A stretch of 64,000 nt of DNA from Balanoglossus misakiensis (lineage: Eukaryota > Hemichordata). Shown piece after piece: positions 32,672 to 47,578 of this stretch. The stretch spans positions 11,966,001 through 12,030,000 of the forward strand of contig CM082587.2 in NCBI GenBank assembly GCA_040954595.2, given 5' to 3'. Below the pieces are notes generated by a model. That model did no database searches. It saw nothing but the letters and a program-made list of their open reading frames with translations, and had not been told where the DNA came from. How positions within the stretch are numbered: the first letter of the stretch is position 1; each line of letters opens with the position of its first letter. The position numbers and the translations under genes were made by a program.

Positions 32672-35600
32672 ATATTTTCTGTAAAATAGACATTTAATTG
32701 GCAAGCCGTCCTGCATCAATTATTAATTGTGTACATGCACTAAAGCGCCCTCACTGCTGGGTGTGTTGTATGGTCTTTAACCCTGTTTCAAATTAGAGTA
32801 CTTTCTGCAATTTCAAGACAGATCTTACGTGCCATTGGAGAGCTCCATTGACTGGTCATTCATACTGTTTTCATTCATTCATTGCGGCATCAATATATTT
32901 TATGTATTCTAGCCAAAGAGCTTGGCACCTGTTGAAATGAACTCATCTGCTGTGGGCCAGTTTATTGGTGGCAGTTGAGCTGAGGAGAGCACCTTCCTTC
33001 CCGGCACGCCACCAAGTAAAGTTCCACGCCGCCCACCACAGATGCCAGCATTCATTCATGCGAGTGAGTGTAATTGCAAATTTGCCTATTCTAGATCTGT
33101 AATGGAAATGGAGAAAGTACCTTATATTTTCTGTAAAATAGACATTTAATTGGCAAGCCGTCCTGCATCAATTATGAATTGTGTACATGCACTAAAGCGC
33201 CCTCACTGCTGGGTGTGTTGTATGGTCTTTAACCCTGTTTCAAATTAGAGTACTTTCTGCAATTTCAAGACAGATCTTACGTGCCATTGGAGAGCTCCAT
33301 TGACTGGTCATTCATACTGTTTTCATTCATTCATTGCGGCATCAATATATTTTATCTATTCTAGCCAAAGAGCTTGGCACCTGTTGAAATGAACTCATCT
33401 GCTGTGGGCCAGTTTATTGGTGGCAGTTGAGCTGAGGAGAGCACCTTCCTTCCCGGCACGCCACCAAGTAAAGTTCCACGCCGCCCACCACAGATGCCAG
33501 CATTCATTCATGCGAGTGAGTGTAATTGCAAATTTGCCTATTCTAGATCTGTAATGGAAATGGAGAAAGTACCTTATATTTTCTGTAAAATAGACATTTA
33601 ATTGGCAAGCCGTCCTGCATCAATTATGAATTGTGTACATGCACTAAAGCGCCCTCACTGCTGGGTGTGTTGTATGGTCTTTAACCCTGTTTCAAATTAG
33701 AGTACTTTCTGCAATTTCAAGACAGATCTTACGTGCCATTGGAGAGCTCCATTGACTGGTCATTCATACTGTTTTCATTCATTCATTGCGGCATCAATAT
33801 ATTTTATCTATTCTAGCCAAAGAGCTTGGCACCTGTTGAAATGAACTCATCTGCTGTGGGCCAGTTTATTGGTGGCAGTTGAGCTGAGGAGAGCACCTTC
33901 CTTCCCGGCACGCCACCAAGTAAAGTTCCACGCCGCCCACCACAGATGCCAGCATTCATTCATGCGAGTGAGTGTAATTGCAAATTTGCCTATTCTAGAT
34001 CTGTAATGGAAATGGAGAAAGTACCTTATATTTTCTGTAAAATAGACATTTAATTGGCAAGCCGTCCTGCATCAATTATGAATTGTGTACATGCACTAAA
34101 GCGCCCTCACTGCTGGGTGTGTTGTATGGTCTTTAACCCTGTTTCAAATTAGAGTACTTTCTGCAATTTCAAGACAGATCTTACGTGCCATTGGAGAGCT
34201 CCATTGACTGGTCATTCATACTGTTTTCATTCATTCATTGCGGCATCAATATATTTTATCTATTCTAGCCAAAGAGCTTGGCACCTGTTGAAATGAACTC
34301 ATCTGCTGTGGGCCAGTTTATTGGTGGCAGTTGAGCTGAGAAGAGCACCTTCCTTCCCGGCACGCCACCAAGTAAAGTTCCACGCCGCCCACCACAGATG
34401 CCAGCATTCATTCATGCGAGTGAGTGTAATTGCAAATTTGCCTATTCTAGAATCTTACGTGCCATTGGAGAGCTCCATTGACTGGTCATTCATACTGTTT
34501 TCATTCATTCATTGCGGCATCAATATATTTTATCTATTCTAGCCAAAGAGCTTGGCACCTGTTGAAATGAACTCATCTGCTGTGGGCCAGTTTATTGGTG
34601 GCAGTTGAGCTGAGGAGAGCACCTTCCTTCCCGGGACGCCACCAAGTAAAGTTCCACGCCGCCCACCACAGATGCCAGCATTCATTCATGCGAGTGAGTG
34701 TAATTGCAAATTTGCCTATTCTAGATTCTTACGTGCCATTGGAGAGCTCCATTGACTGGTCATTCATACTGTTTTCATTCATTCATTGCGGCATCAATAT
34801 ATTTTATCTATTCTAGCCAAAGAGCTTGGCACCTGTTGAAATGAACTCATCTGCTGTGGGCCAGTTTATTGGTGGCAGTTGAGCTGAGGAGAGCACCTTC
34901 CTTCCCGGCACGCCACCAAGTAAAGTTCCACGCCGCCCACCACAGATGCCAGCATTCATTCATGCGAGTGAGTGTAATTGCAAATTTGCCTATTCTAGAT
35001 CTGTAATGGAAATGGAGAAAGTACCTTATATTTTCTGTAAAATAGACATTTAATTGGCAAGCCGTCCTGCATCAATTATGAATTGTGTACATGCACTAAA
35101 GCGCCCTCACTGCTGGGTGTGTTGTATGGTCTTTAACCCTGTTTCAAATTAGAGTACTTTCTGCAATTTCAAGACAGATCTTACGTGCCATTGGAGAGCT
35201 CCATTGACTGGTCATTCATACTGTTTTCATTCATTCATTGCGGCATCAATATATTTTATCTATTCTAGCCAAAGAGCTTGGCACCTGTTGAAATGAACTC
35301 ATCTGCTGTGGGCCAGTTTATTGGTGGCAGTTGAGCTGAGGAGAGCACCTTCCTTCCCGGCACGCCACCAAGTAAAGTTCCACGCCGCCCACCACAGATG
35401 CCAGCATTCATTCATGCGAGTGAGTGTAATTGCAAATTTGCCTATTCTAGATCTGTAATGGAAATGGAGAAAGTACCTTATATTTTCTGTAAAATAGACA
35501 TTTAATTGGCAAGCCGTCCTGCATCAATTATGAATTGTGTACATGCACTAAAGCGCCCTCACTGCTGGGTGTGTTGTATGGTCTTTAACCCTGTTTCAAA

Positions 35601-38600
35601 TTAGAGTACTTTCTGCAATTTCAAGACAGATCTTACGTGCCATTGGAGAGCTCCATTGACTGGTCATTCATACTGTTTTCATTCATTCATTGCGGCATCA
35701 ATATATTTTATGTATTCTAGCCAAAGAGCTTGGCACCTGTTGAAATGAACTCATCTGCTGTGGGCCAGTTTATTGGTGGCAGTTGAGCTGAGGAGAGCAC
35801 CTTCCTTCCCGGCACGCCACCAAGTAAAGTTCCACGCCGCCCACCACAGATGCCAGCATTCATTCATGCGAGTGAGTGTAATTGCAAATTTGCCTATTCT
35901 AGATCTGTAATGGAAATGGAGAAAGTACCTTATATTTTCTGTAAAATAGACATTTAATTGGCAAGCCGTCCTGCATCAATTATTAATTGTGTACATGCAC
36001 TAAAGCGCCCTCACTGCTGGGTGTGTTGTATGGTCTTTAACCCTGTTTCAAATTAGAGTACTTTCTGCAATTTCAAGACAGATCTTACGTGCCATTGGAG
36101 AGCTCCATTGACTGGTCATTCATACTGTTTTCATTCATTCATTGCGGCATCAATATATTTTATCTATTCTAGCCAAAGAGCTTGGCACCTGTTGAAATGA
36201 ACTCATCTGCTGTGGGCCAGTTTATTGGTGGCAGTTGAGTTGAGGAGAGCACCTTCCTTCCCGGCACGCCACCAAGTAAAGTTCCACGCCGCCCACCACA
36301 GATGCCAGCATTCATTCATGCGAGTGAGTGTAATTGCAAATTTGCCTATTCTAGAATTCTTACGTGCCATTGGAGAGCTCCATTGACTGGTCATTCATAC
36401 TGTTTTCATTCATTCATTGCGGCATCAATATATTTTATGTATTCTAGCCAAAGAGCTTGGCACCTGTTGAAATGAACTCATCTGCTGTGGGCCAGTTTAT
36501 TGGTGGCAGTTGAGCTGAGGAGAGCACCTTCCTTCCCGGCACGCCACCAAGTAAAGTTCCACGCCGCCCACCACAGATGCCAGCATTCATTCATGCGAGT
36601 GAGTGTAATTGCAAATTTGCCTATTCTAGATCTGTAATGGAAATGGAGAAAGTACCTTATATTTTCTGTAAAATAGACATTTAATTGGCAAGCCGTCCTG
36701 CATCAATTATGAATTGTGTACATGCACTAAAGCGCCCTCACTGCTGGGTGTGTTGTATGGTCTTTAACCCTGTTTCAAATTAGAGTACTTTCTGCAATTT
36801 CAAGACAGATCTTACGTGCCATTGGAGAGCTCCATTGACTGGTCATTCATACTGTTTTCATTCATTCATTGTGGCATCAATATATTTTATCTATTCTAGC
36901 CAAAGAGCTTGGCACCTGTTGAAATGAACTCATCTGCTGTGGGCCAGTTTATTGGTGGCAGTTGAGCTGAGGAGAGCACCTTCCTTCCCGGCACGCCACC
37001 AAGTAAAGTTCCACGCCGCCCACCACAGATGCCAGCATTCATTCATGCGAGTGAGTGTAATTGCAAATTTGCCTATTCTAGATCTGTAATGGAAATGGAG
37101 AAAGTACCTTATATTTTCTGTAAAATAGACATTTAATTGGCAAGCCGTCCTGCATCAATTATTAATTGTGTACATGCACTAAAGCGCCCTCACTGCTGGG
37201 TGTGTTGTATGGTCTTTAACCCTGTTTCAAATTAGAGTACTTTCTGCAATTTCAAGACAGATCTTACGTGCCATTGGAGAGCTCCATTGACTGGTCATTC
37301 ATACTGTTTTCATTCATTCATTGCGGCATCAATATATTTTATCTATTCTAGCCAAAGAGCTTGGCACCTGTTGAAATGAACTCATCTGCTGTGGGCCAGT
37401 TTATTGGTGGCAGTTGAGCTGAGAAGAGCACCTTCCTTCCCGGCACGCCACCAAGTAAAGTTCCACGCCGCCCACCACAGATGCCAGCATTCATTCATGC
37501 GAGTGAGTGTAATTGCAAATTTGCCTATTCTAGATCTGTAATGGAAATGGAGAAAGTACCTTATATTTTCTGTAAAATAGACATTTAATTGGCAAGCCGT
37601 CCTGCATCAATTATGAATTGTGTACATGCACTAAAGCGCCCTCACTGCTGGGTGTGTTGTATGGTCTTTAACCCTGTTTCAAATTAGAGTACTTTCTGCA
37701 ATTTCAAGACAGATCTTACGTGCCATTGGAGAGCTCCATTGACTGGTCATTCATACTGTTTTCATTCATTCATTGCGGCATCAATATATTTTATCTATTC
37801 TAGCCAAAGAGCTTGGCACCTGTTGAAATGAACTCATCTGCTGTGGGCCAGTTTATTGGTGGCAGTTGAGCTGAGGAGAGCACCTTCCTTCCCGGCACGC
37901 CACCAAGTAAAGTTCCACGCCGCCCACCACAGATGCCAGCATTCATTCATGCGAGTGAGTGTAATTGCAAATTTGCCTATTCTAGATCTGTAATGGAAAT
38001 GGAGAAAGTACCTTATATTTTCTGTAAAATAGACATTTAATTGGCAAGCCGTCCTGCATCAATTATGAATTGTGTACATGCACTAAAGCGCCCTCACTGC
38101 TGGGTGTGTTGTATGGTCTTTAACCCTGTTTCAAATTAGAGTACTTTCTGCAATTTCAAGACAGATCTTACGTGCCATTGGAGAGCTCCATTGACTGGTC
38201 ATTCATACTGTTTTCATTCATTCATTGCGGCATCAATATATTTTATCTATTCTAGCCAAAGAGCTTGGCACCTGTTGAAATGAACTCATCTGCTGTGGGC
38301 CAGTTTATTGGTGGCAGTTGAGCTGAGGAGAGCACCTTCCTTCCCGGCACGCCACCAAGTAAAGTTCCACGCCGCCCACCACAGATGCCAGCATTCATTC
38401 ATGCGAGTGAGTGTAATTGCAAATTTGCCTATTCTAGATCTGTAATGGAAATGGAGAAAGTACCTTATATTTTCTGTAAAATAGACATTTAATTGGCAAG
38501 CCGTCCTGCATCAATTATGAATTGTGTACATGCACTAAAGCGCCCTCACTGCTGGGTGTGTTGTATGGTCTTTAACCCTGTTTCAAATTAGAGTACTTTC

Positions 38601-41600
38601 TGCAATTTCAAGACAGATCTTACGTGCCATTGGAGAGCTCCATTGACTGGTCATTCATACTGTTTTCATTCATTCATTGCGGCATCAATATATTTTATGT
38701 ATTCTAGCCAAAGAGCTTGGCACCTGTTGAAATGAACTCATCTGCTGTGGGCCAGTTTATTGGTGGCAGTTGAGCTGAGGAGAGCACCTTCCTTCCCGGC
38801 ACGCCACCAAGTAAAGTTCCACGCCGCCCACCACAGATGCCAGCATTCATTCATGCGAGTGAGTGTAATTGCAAATTTGCCTATTCTAGATCTGTAATGG
38901 AAATGGAGAAAGTACCTTATATTTTCTGTAAAATAGACATTTAATTGGCAAGCCGTCCTGCATCAATTATTAATTGTGTACATGCACTAAAGCGCCCTCA
39001 CTGCTGGGTGTGTTGTATGGTCTTTAACCCTGTTTCAAATTAGAGTACTTTCTGCAATTTCAAGACAGATCTTACGTGCCATTGGAGAGCTCCATTGACT
39101 GGTCATTCATACTGTTTTCATTCATTCATTGCGGCATCAATATATTTTATCTATTCTAGCCAAAGAGCTTGGCACCTGTTGAAATGAACTCATCTGCTGT
39201 GGGCCAGTTTATTGGTGGCAGTTGAGCTGAGGAGAGCACCTTCCTTCCCGGCACGCCACCAAGTAAAGTTCCACGCCGCCCACCACAGATGCCAGCATTC
39301 ATTCATGCGAGTGAGTGTAATTGCAAATTTGCCTATTCTAGAATTACGTGCCATTGGAGAGCTCCATTGACTGGTCATTCATACTGTTTTCATTCATTCA
39401 TTGCGGCATCAATATATTTTATCTATTCTAGCCAAAGAGCTTGGCACCTGTTGAAATGAACTCATCTGCTGTGGGCCAGTTTATTGGTGGCAGTTGAGCT
39501 GAGGAGAGCACCTTCCTTCCCGGCACGCCACCAAGTAAAGTTCCACGCCGCCCACCACAGATGCCAGCATTCATTCATGCGAGTGAGTGTAATTGCAAAT
39601 TTGCCTATTCTAGATCTGTAATGGAAATGGAGAAAGTACCTTATATTTTCTGTAAAATAGACATTTAATTGGCAAGCCGTCCTGCATCAATTATGAATTG
39701 TGTACATGCACTAAAGCGCCCTCACTGCTGGGTGTGTTGTATGGTCTTTAACCCTGTTTCAAATTAGAGTACTTTCTGCAATTTCAAGACAGATCTTACG
39801 TGCCATTGGAGAGCTCCATTGACTGGTCATTCATACTGTTTTCATTCATTCATTGCGGCATCAATATATTTTATCTATTCTAGCCAAAGAGCTTGGCACC
39901 TGTTGAAATGAACTCATCTGCTGTGGGCCAGTTTATTGGTGGCAGTTGAGCTGAGGAGAGCACCTTCCTTCCCGGCACGCCACCAAGTAAAGTTCCACGC
40001 CGCCCACCACAGATGCCAGCATTCATTCATGCGAGTGAGTGTAATTGCAAATTTGCCTATTCTAGAATCTTACGTGCCATTGGAGAGCTCCATTGACTGG
40101 TCATTCATACTGTTTTCATTCATTCATTGCGGCATCAATATATTTTATCTATTCTAGCCAAAGAGCTTGGCACCTGTTGAAATGAACTCATCTGCTGTGG
40201 GCCAGTTTATTGGTGGCAGTTGAGCTGAGGAGAGCACCTTCCTTCCCGGCACGCCACCAAGTAAAGTTCCACGCCGCCCACCACAGATGCCAGCATTCAT
40301 TCATGCGAGTGAGTGTAATTGCAAATTTGCCTATTCTAGATCTGTAATGGAAATGGAGAAAGTACCTTATATTTTCTGTAAAATAGACATTTAATTGGCA
40401 AGCCGTCCTGCATCAATTATTAATTGTGTACATGCACTAAAGCGCCCTCACTGCTGGGTGTGTTGTATGGTCTTTAACCCTGTTTCAAATTAGAGTACTT
40501 TCTGCAATTTCAAGACAGATCTTACGTGCCATTGGAGAGCTCCATTGACTGGTCATTCATACTGTTTTCATTCATTCATTGCGGCATCAATATATTTTAT
40601 CTATTCTAGCCAAAGAGCTTGGCACCTGTTGAAATGAACTCATCTGCTGTGGGCCAGTTTATTGGTGGCAGTTGAGCTGAGAAGAGCACCTTCCTTCCCG
40701 GCACGCCACCAAGTAAAGTTCCACGCCGCCCACCACAGATGCCAGCATTCATTCATGCGAGTGAGTGTAATTGCAAATTTGCCTATTCTAGATCTGTAAT
40801 GGAAATGGAGAAAGTACCTTATATTTTCTGTAAAATAGACATTTAATTGGCAAGCCGTCCTGCATCAATTATGAATTGTGTACATGCACTAAAGCGCCCT
40901 CACTGCTGGGTGTGTTGTATGGTCTTTAACCCTGTTTCAAATTAGAGTACTTTCTGCAATTTCAAGACAGATCTTACGTGCCATTGGAGAGCTCCATTGA
41001 CTGGTCATTCATACTGTTTTCATTCATTCATTGCGGCATCAATATATTTTATCTATTCTAGCCAAAGAGCTTGGCACCTGTTGAAATGAACTCATCTGCT
41101 GTGGGCCAGTTTATTGGTGGCAGTTGAGCTGAGGAGAGCACCTTCCTTCCCGGCACGCCACCAAGTAAAGTTCCACGCCGCCCACCACAGATGCCAGCAT
41201 TCATTCATGCGAGTGAGTGTAATTGCAAATTTGCCTATTCTAGATCTGTAATGGAAATGGAGAAAGTACCTTATATTTTCTGTAAAATAGACATTTAATT
41301 GGCAAGCCGTCCTGCATCAATTATGAATTGTGTACATGCACTAAAGCGCCCTCACTGCTGGGTGTGTTGTATGGTCTTTAACCCTGTTTCAAATTAGAGT
41401 ACTTTCTGCAATTTCAAGACAGATCTTACGTGCCATTGGAGAGCTCCATTGACTGGTCATTCATACTGTTTTCATTCATTCATTGCGGCATCAATATATT
41501 TTATCTATTCTAGCCAAAGAGCTTGGCACCTGTTGAAATGAACTCATCTGCTGTGGGCCAGTTTATTGGTGGCAGTTGAGCTGAGGAGAGCACCTTCCTT

Positions 41601-44600
41601 CCCGGCACGCCACCAAGTAAAGTTCCACGCCGCCCACCACAGATGCCAGCATTCATTCATGCGAGTGAGTGTAATTGCAAATTTGCCTATTCTAGATCTG
41701 TAATGGAAATGGAGAAAGTACCTTATATTTTCTGTAAAATAGACATTTAATTGGCAAGCCGTCCTGCATCAATTATGAATTGTGTACATGCACTAAAGCG
41801 CCCTCACTGCTGGGTGTGTTGTATGGTCTTTAACCCTGTTTCAAATTAGAGTACTTTCTGCAATTTCAAGACAGATCTTACGTGCCATTGGAGAGCTCCA
41901 TTGACTGGTCATTCATACTGTTTTCATTCATTCATTGCGGCATCAATATATTTTATCTATTCTAGCCAAAGAGCTTGGCACCTGTTGAAATGAACTCATC
42001 TGCTGTGGGCCAGTTTATTGGTGGCAGTTGAGCTGAGAAGAGCACCTTCCTTCCCGGCACGCCACCAAGTAAAGTTCCACGCCGCCCACCACAGATGCCA
42101 GCATTCATTCATGCGAGTGAGTGTAATTGCAAATTTGCCTATTCTAGAATCTTACGTGCCATTGGAGAGCTCCATTGACTGGTCATTCATACTGTTTTCA
42201 TTCATTCATTGCGGCATCAATATATTTTATCTATTCTAGCCAAAGAGCTTGGCACCTGTTGAAATGAACTCATCTGCTGTGGGCCAGTTTATTGGTGGCA
42301 GTTGAGCTGAGGAGAGCACCTTCCTTCCCGGGACGCCACCAAGTAAAGTTCCACGCCGCCCACCACAGATGCCAGCATTCATTCATGCGAGTGAGTGTAA
42401 TTGCAAATTTGCCTATTCTAGATTCTTACGTGCCATTGGAGAGCTCCATTGACTGGTCATTCATACTGTTTTCATTCATTCATTGCGGCATCAATATATT
42501 TTATCTATTCTAGCCAAAGAGCTTGGCACCTGTTGAAATGAACTCATCTGCTGTGGGCCAGTTTATTGGTGGCAGTTGAGCTGAGGAGAGCACCTTCCTT
42601 CCCGGCACGCCACCAAGTAAAGTTCCACGCCGCCCACCACAGATGCCAGCATTCATTCATGCGAGTGAGTGTAATTGCAAATTTGCCTATTCTAGATCTG
42701 TAATGGAAATGGAGAAAGTACCTTATATTTTCTGTAAAATAGACATTTAATTGGCAAGCCGTCCTGCATCAATTATTAATTGTGTACATGCACTAAAGCG
42801 CCCTCACTGCTGGGTGTGTTGTATGGTCTTTAACCCTGTTTCAAATTAGAGTACTTTCTGCAATTTCAAGACAGATCTTACGTGCCATTGGAGAGCTCCA
42901 TTGACTGGTCATTCATACTGTTTTCATTCATTCATTGCGGCATCAATATATTTTATCTATTCTAGCCAAAGAGCTTGGCACCTGTTGAAATGAACTCATC
43001 TGCTGTGGGCCAGTTTATTGGTGGCAGTTGAGCTGAGGAGAGCACCTTCCTTCCCGGCACGCCACCAAGTAAAGTTCCACGCCGCCCACCACAGATGCCA
43101 GCATTCATTCATGCGAGTGAGTGTAATTGCAAATTTGCCTATTCTAGATCTGTAATGGAAATGGAGAAAGTACCTTATATTTTCTGTAAAATAGACATTT
43201 AATTGGCAAGCCGTCCTGCATCAATTATGAATTGTGTACATGCACTAAAGCGCCCTCACTGCTGGGTGTGTTGTATGGTCTTTAACCCTGTTTCAAATTA
43301 GAGTACTTTCTGCAATTTCAAGACAGATCTTACGTGCCATTGGAGAGCTCCATTGACTGGTCATTCATACTGTTTTCATTCATTCATTGCGGCATCAATA
43401 TATTTTATGTATTCTAGCCAAAGAGCTTGGCACCTGTTGAAATGAACTCATCTGCTGTGGGCCAGTTTATTGGTGGCAGTTGAGCTGAGGAGAGCACCTT
43501 CCTTCCCGGCACGCCACCAAGTAAAGTTCCACGCCGCCCACCACAGATGCCAGCATTCATTCATGCGAGTGAGTGTAATTGCAAATTTGCCTATTCTAGA
43601 TCTGTAATGGAAATGGAGAAAGTACCTTATATTTTCTGTAAAATAGACATTTAATTGGCAAGCCGTCCTGCATCAATTATTAATTGTGTACATGCACTAA
43701 AGCGCCCTCACTGCTGGGTGTGTTGTATGGTCTTTAACCCTGTTTCAAATTAGAGTACTTTCTGCAATTTCAAGACAGATCTTACGTGCCATTGGAGAGC
43801 TCCATTGACTGGTCATTCATACTGTTTTCATTCATTCATTGCGGCATCAATATATTTTATCTATTCTAGCCAAAGAGCTTGGCACCTGTTGAAATGAACT
43901 CATCTGCTGTGGGCCAGTTTATTGGTGGCAGTTGAGCTGAGGAGAGCACCTTCCTTCCCGGCACGCCACCAAGTAAAGTTCCACGCCGCCCACCACAGAT
44001 GCCAGCATTCATTCATGCGAGTGAGTGTAATTGCAAATTTGCCTATTCTAGAATTACGTGCCATTGGAGAGCTCCATTGACTGGTCATTCATACTGTTTT
44101 CATTCATTCATTGCGGCATCAATATATTTTATCTATTCTAGCCAAAGAGCTTGGCACCTGTTGAAATGAACTCATCTGCTGTGGGCCAGTTTATTGGTGG
44201 CAGTTGAGCTGAGGAGAGCACCTTCCTTCCCGGCACGCCACCAAGTAAAGTTCCACGCCGCCCACCACAGATGCCAGCATTCATTCATGCGAGTGAGTGT
44301 AATTGCAAATTTGCCTATTCTAGATCTGTAATGGAAATGGAGAAAGTACCTTATATTTTCTGTAAAATAGACATTTAATTGGCAAGCCGTCCTGCATCAA
44401 TTATGAATTGTGTACATGCACTAAAGCGCCCTCACTGCTGGGTGTGTTGTATGGTCTTTAACCCTGTTTCAAATTAGAGTACTTTCTGCAATTTCAAGAC
44501 AGATCTTACGTGCCATTGGAGAGCTCCATTGACTGGTCATTCATACTGTTTTCATTCATTCATTGCGGCATCAATATATTTTATCTATTCTAGCCAAAGA

Positions 44601-45161
44601 GCTTGGCACCTGTTGAAATGAACTCATCTGCTGTGGGCCAGTTTATTGGTGGCAGTTGAGCTGAGGAGAGCACCTTCCTTCCCGGCACGCCACCAAGTAA
44701 AGTTCCACGCCGCCCACCACAGATGCCAGCATTCATTCATGCGAGTGAGTGTAATTGCAAATTTGCCTATTCTAGATCTGTAATGGAAATGGAGAAAGTA
44801 CCTTATATTTTCTGTAAAATAGACATTTAATTGGCAAGCCGTCCTGCATCAATTATGAATTGTGTACATGCACTAAAGCGCCCTCACTGCTGGGTGTGTT
44901 GTATGGTCTTTAACCCTGTTTCAAATTAGAGTACTTTCTGCAATTTCAAGACAGATCTTACGTGCCATTGGAGAGCTCCATTGACTGGTCATTCATACTG
45001 TTTTCATTCATTCATTGCGGCATCAATATATTTTATCTATTCTAGCCAAAGAGCTTGGCACCTGTTGAAATGAACTCATCTGCTGTGGGCCAGTTTATTG
45101 GTGGCAGTTGAGCTGAGGAGAGCACCTTCCTTCCCGGCACGCCACCAAGTAAAGTTCCACG
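32672..45161. repeat. Satellite array 3 (12.49 kb)
   Basis: The longest array; its part from 38558 onward is the same as array 1. The part before that (32672-38557) is seen only once in the window. It holds private variants: a short junction that keeps GAATTCTTACG (36354), a C to T at 36240 and a C to T at 36872. Consecutive blocks of long monomers (37080-38888) contrast with the mixed order of array 2. No genes. Confidence 0.95.
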
Positions 45162-45548
45162 TGCATTCCTGGCCCTGGTTTTATTTATGTTTACAGACAA
45201 TATTGCATTTTTGTACAAGTATTTTAATCAACTATAAATTTTGAATGTGTCATTTACCTGAACCGGTCATGTTGACCAGAATGATACATTTCTGCCTTCA
45301 CTCACCCTATAAATATGTGATTGAGACATAGGTCATTTGCATAAGCTAACATACCAGAAAGTAAGCATATCTGTTGTTTTCCCTGTGTCACTGCCATCAA
45401 AGTAAAAATTAGACGTTGTGTAGAGCAAACTCCAATTTTTTGTTCTCAATAAACATGGATGAATTACATAGAATGTGTTTGTTGTTTACAGTCTTTAAAT
45501 GACACATTAGATTATGCACTTTACAAAACGTTTCTGAGAAACAAGTGA

Positions 45549-46043
45549 CTAACTAGTTTCTTTCCACTGTGGCCAACGTGGTTCACTGTTTGTGTCAGAA
45601 TCTCTCTGTTTTGCAAGGATTTTGAAATCATAGTGGTGACATGCATAGTGAAAATCAGCTACTTTCAAATGTCCGTCATGTTCATGCTGTAATTGAATTT
45701 TCAAAGCTGGGCTGGCGTGTTTTTTCTTATTTACATAAGTATCACACTTTATACATGTATCTTCATGGGGTTTTTTGAGTCCCGTATTTAGGTCCTCTCT
45801 CACAATTTTACGAAATATCGTATAACTGACAGTTGTTCTTCCCAGAAGAGATTGGTTGGTTATGAACTCTCGGTGTAACTGCGATATACTGTGGTCCGGC
45901 GCCAGGTACGGTTTAAATCGAGGATTCCTGCAGTAGTGAGATTCTACAATTCTGTGCCTGCGTACGTGTTCAGTGATATCAGTCAGCAAATTTGGATTGA
46001 GTTTCCGACGATGCCCTTTGTGTCGGCCCCTTGCATCTGGCAT
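45549..46043 (-). pseudogene. Truncated transposase-like N-half duplicate, cassette 3
   Basis: 164 codons, same as in cassette 1, lacking the first 154 residues of the parent protein. Confidence 0.8.
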
Positions 46044-46081
46044 CAGACCAGTAAAGTTCCATGTGCATTCCTGGCCCTGGT

Positions 46082-46087
46082 TTTATT
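46082..46087 (-). terminator. Candidate polyadenylation signal, N-half gene of cassette 3
   Basis: Minus-strand AATAAA about 365 bases past the stop codon at 46451. Confidence 0.4.
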
Positions 46088-46450
46088 TATGTTTACAGAC
46101 AATATTGCATTTTTGTACAAGTATTTTAATCAACTATAAATTTTGAATGTGTCATTTACCTGAACCGGTCATGTTGACCAGAATGATACATTTCTGCCTT
46201 CACTCACCCTATAAATATGTGATTGAGACATAGGTCATTTGCATAAGCTAACATACCAGAAAGTAAGCATATCTGTTGTTTTCCCTGTGTCACTGCCATC
46301 AAAGTAAAAATTAGACGTTGTGTAGAGCAAACTCCAATTTTTTGTTCTCAATAAACATGGATGAATTACATAGAATGTGTTTGTTGTTTACAGTCTTTAA
46401 ATGACACATTAGATTATGCACTTTACAAAACGTTTCTGAGAAACAAGTGA

Positions 46451-47407
46451 CTAACTAGTTTCTTTCCACTGTGGCCAACGTGGTTCACTGTTTGTGTCAG
46501 AATCTCTCTGTTTTGCAAGGATTTTGAAATCATAGTGGTGACATGCATAGTGAAAATCAGCTACTTTCAAATGTCCGTCATGTTCATGCTGTAATTGAAT
46601 TTTCAAAGCTGGGCTGGCGTGTTTTTTCTTATTTACATAAGTATCACACTTTATACATGTATCTTCATGGGGTTTTCTGAGTCCCGTATTTAGGTCCTCT
46701 CTCACAATTTTACGAAATATCGTATAACTGACAGTTGTTCTTCCCAGAAGAGATTGGTTGGTTATGAACTCTCGGTGTAACTGCGATATACTGTGGTCCG
46801 GCGCCAGGTACGGTTTAAATCGAGGATTCCTGCAGTAGTGAGATTCTACAATTCTGTGCCTGCGTACGTGTTCAGTGATATCAGTCAGCAAATTTGGATT
46901 GAGTTTCCGACGATGCCCTTTGTGTCGGCCCCTTGCATCTGGCATCAGACCAGTTGAACAGTGCATCATTTTGCTTAGAACGGTTCTAGTCCGCCTCTCA
47001 CTAATGCCAAATAATTTCAGGAATGCATTTTTGCAGACAGTAACCGTTTCACCGCCTTCATTCACCAGGTGATAACGAACCGATTTCTTGTGTGACTTCA
47101 TCTGTATATCCATCAGTTTGTAGAGCATCAAGTTCTGTTCATTATACACGCGACCATCAAAATATTTTCTCGTGGTGCCTAAAACATGCGTACTCCCAAG
47201 CTTCCGCAGACAATTCCCTTGAACGCAGGCGCATTCCAAGGAAAGACTGTCAATATCTGGAAAAGGGCGATTTTTCCTTGGTTTTTGTCTCGGACACGTC
47301 TTTTTAGAATTCCTACGTGGCTTGTTGGCTCGAGCTGACAGTTCGGTTCTGCGTTGCTGCCACACAGGAATGGGTTCCCACGCATAAGCAACTCCCCGGC
47401 AGGCCAT
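46451..47407 (-). CDS. Transposase-like N-terminal zinc-binding half, copy 3
   Basis: Same 318-residue protein as copies 1 and 2. It has the cysteine cluster, ESHYCR and DTCIKCD motifs and the same early end before the catalytic domain, and it is divergent from the gene at 47579. Confidence 0.72.
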   Translation of the reverse strand: MACRGVAYAWEPIPVWQQRRTELSARANKPRRNSKKTCPRQKPRKNRPFPDIDSLSLECACVQGNCLRKLGSTHVLGTTRKYFDGRVYNEQNLMLYKLMDIQMKSHKKSVRYHLVNEGGETVTVCKNAFLKLFGISERRTRTVLSKMMHCSTGLMPDARGRHKGHRRKLNPNLLTDITEHVRRHRIVESHYCRNPRFKPYLAPDHSISQLHREFITNQSLLGRTTVSYTIFRKIVREDLNTGLRKPHEDTCIKCDTYVNKKKHASPALKIQLQHEHDGHLKVADFHYACHHYDFKILAKQRDSDTNSEPRWPQWKETS

Positions 47408-47578
47408 GGTCACAGCTGAAGTATTTGTTCAAGTACTGACTGACTAAACGCGGCATGGAACAAACGAACGAACGAACGAACGACTTCACGTTCGGAAAAA
47501 AAATCGTTGCGAGCTGTTGGGTGCCTCTATAGTTGTCGGCAACCGTTCTTTTTTATTGCTAAACAATGCTGTCAGAGC
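47408..47578. promoter_or_regulatory. Divergent intergenic region, cassette 3
   Basis: 171-bp spacer between opposed ATGs with an AACG microsatellite, as in the other cassettes. Confidence 0.4.

Larger units (their letters stand above)
45151..46954. repeat. 902-bp tandem duplication, cassette 3
   Basis: Same breakpoints as in cassettes 1 and 2. Confidence 0.92.
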
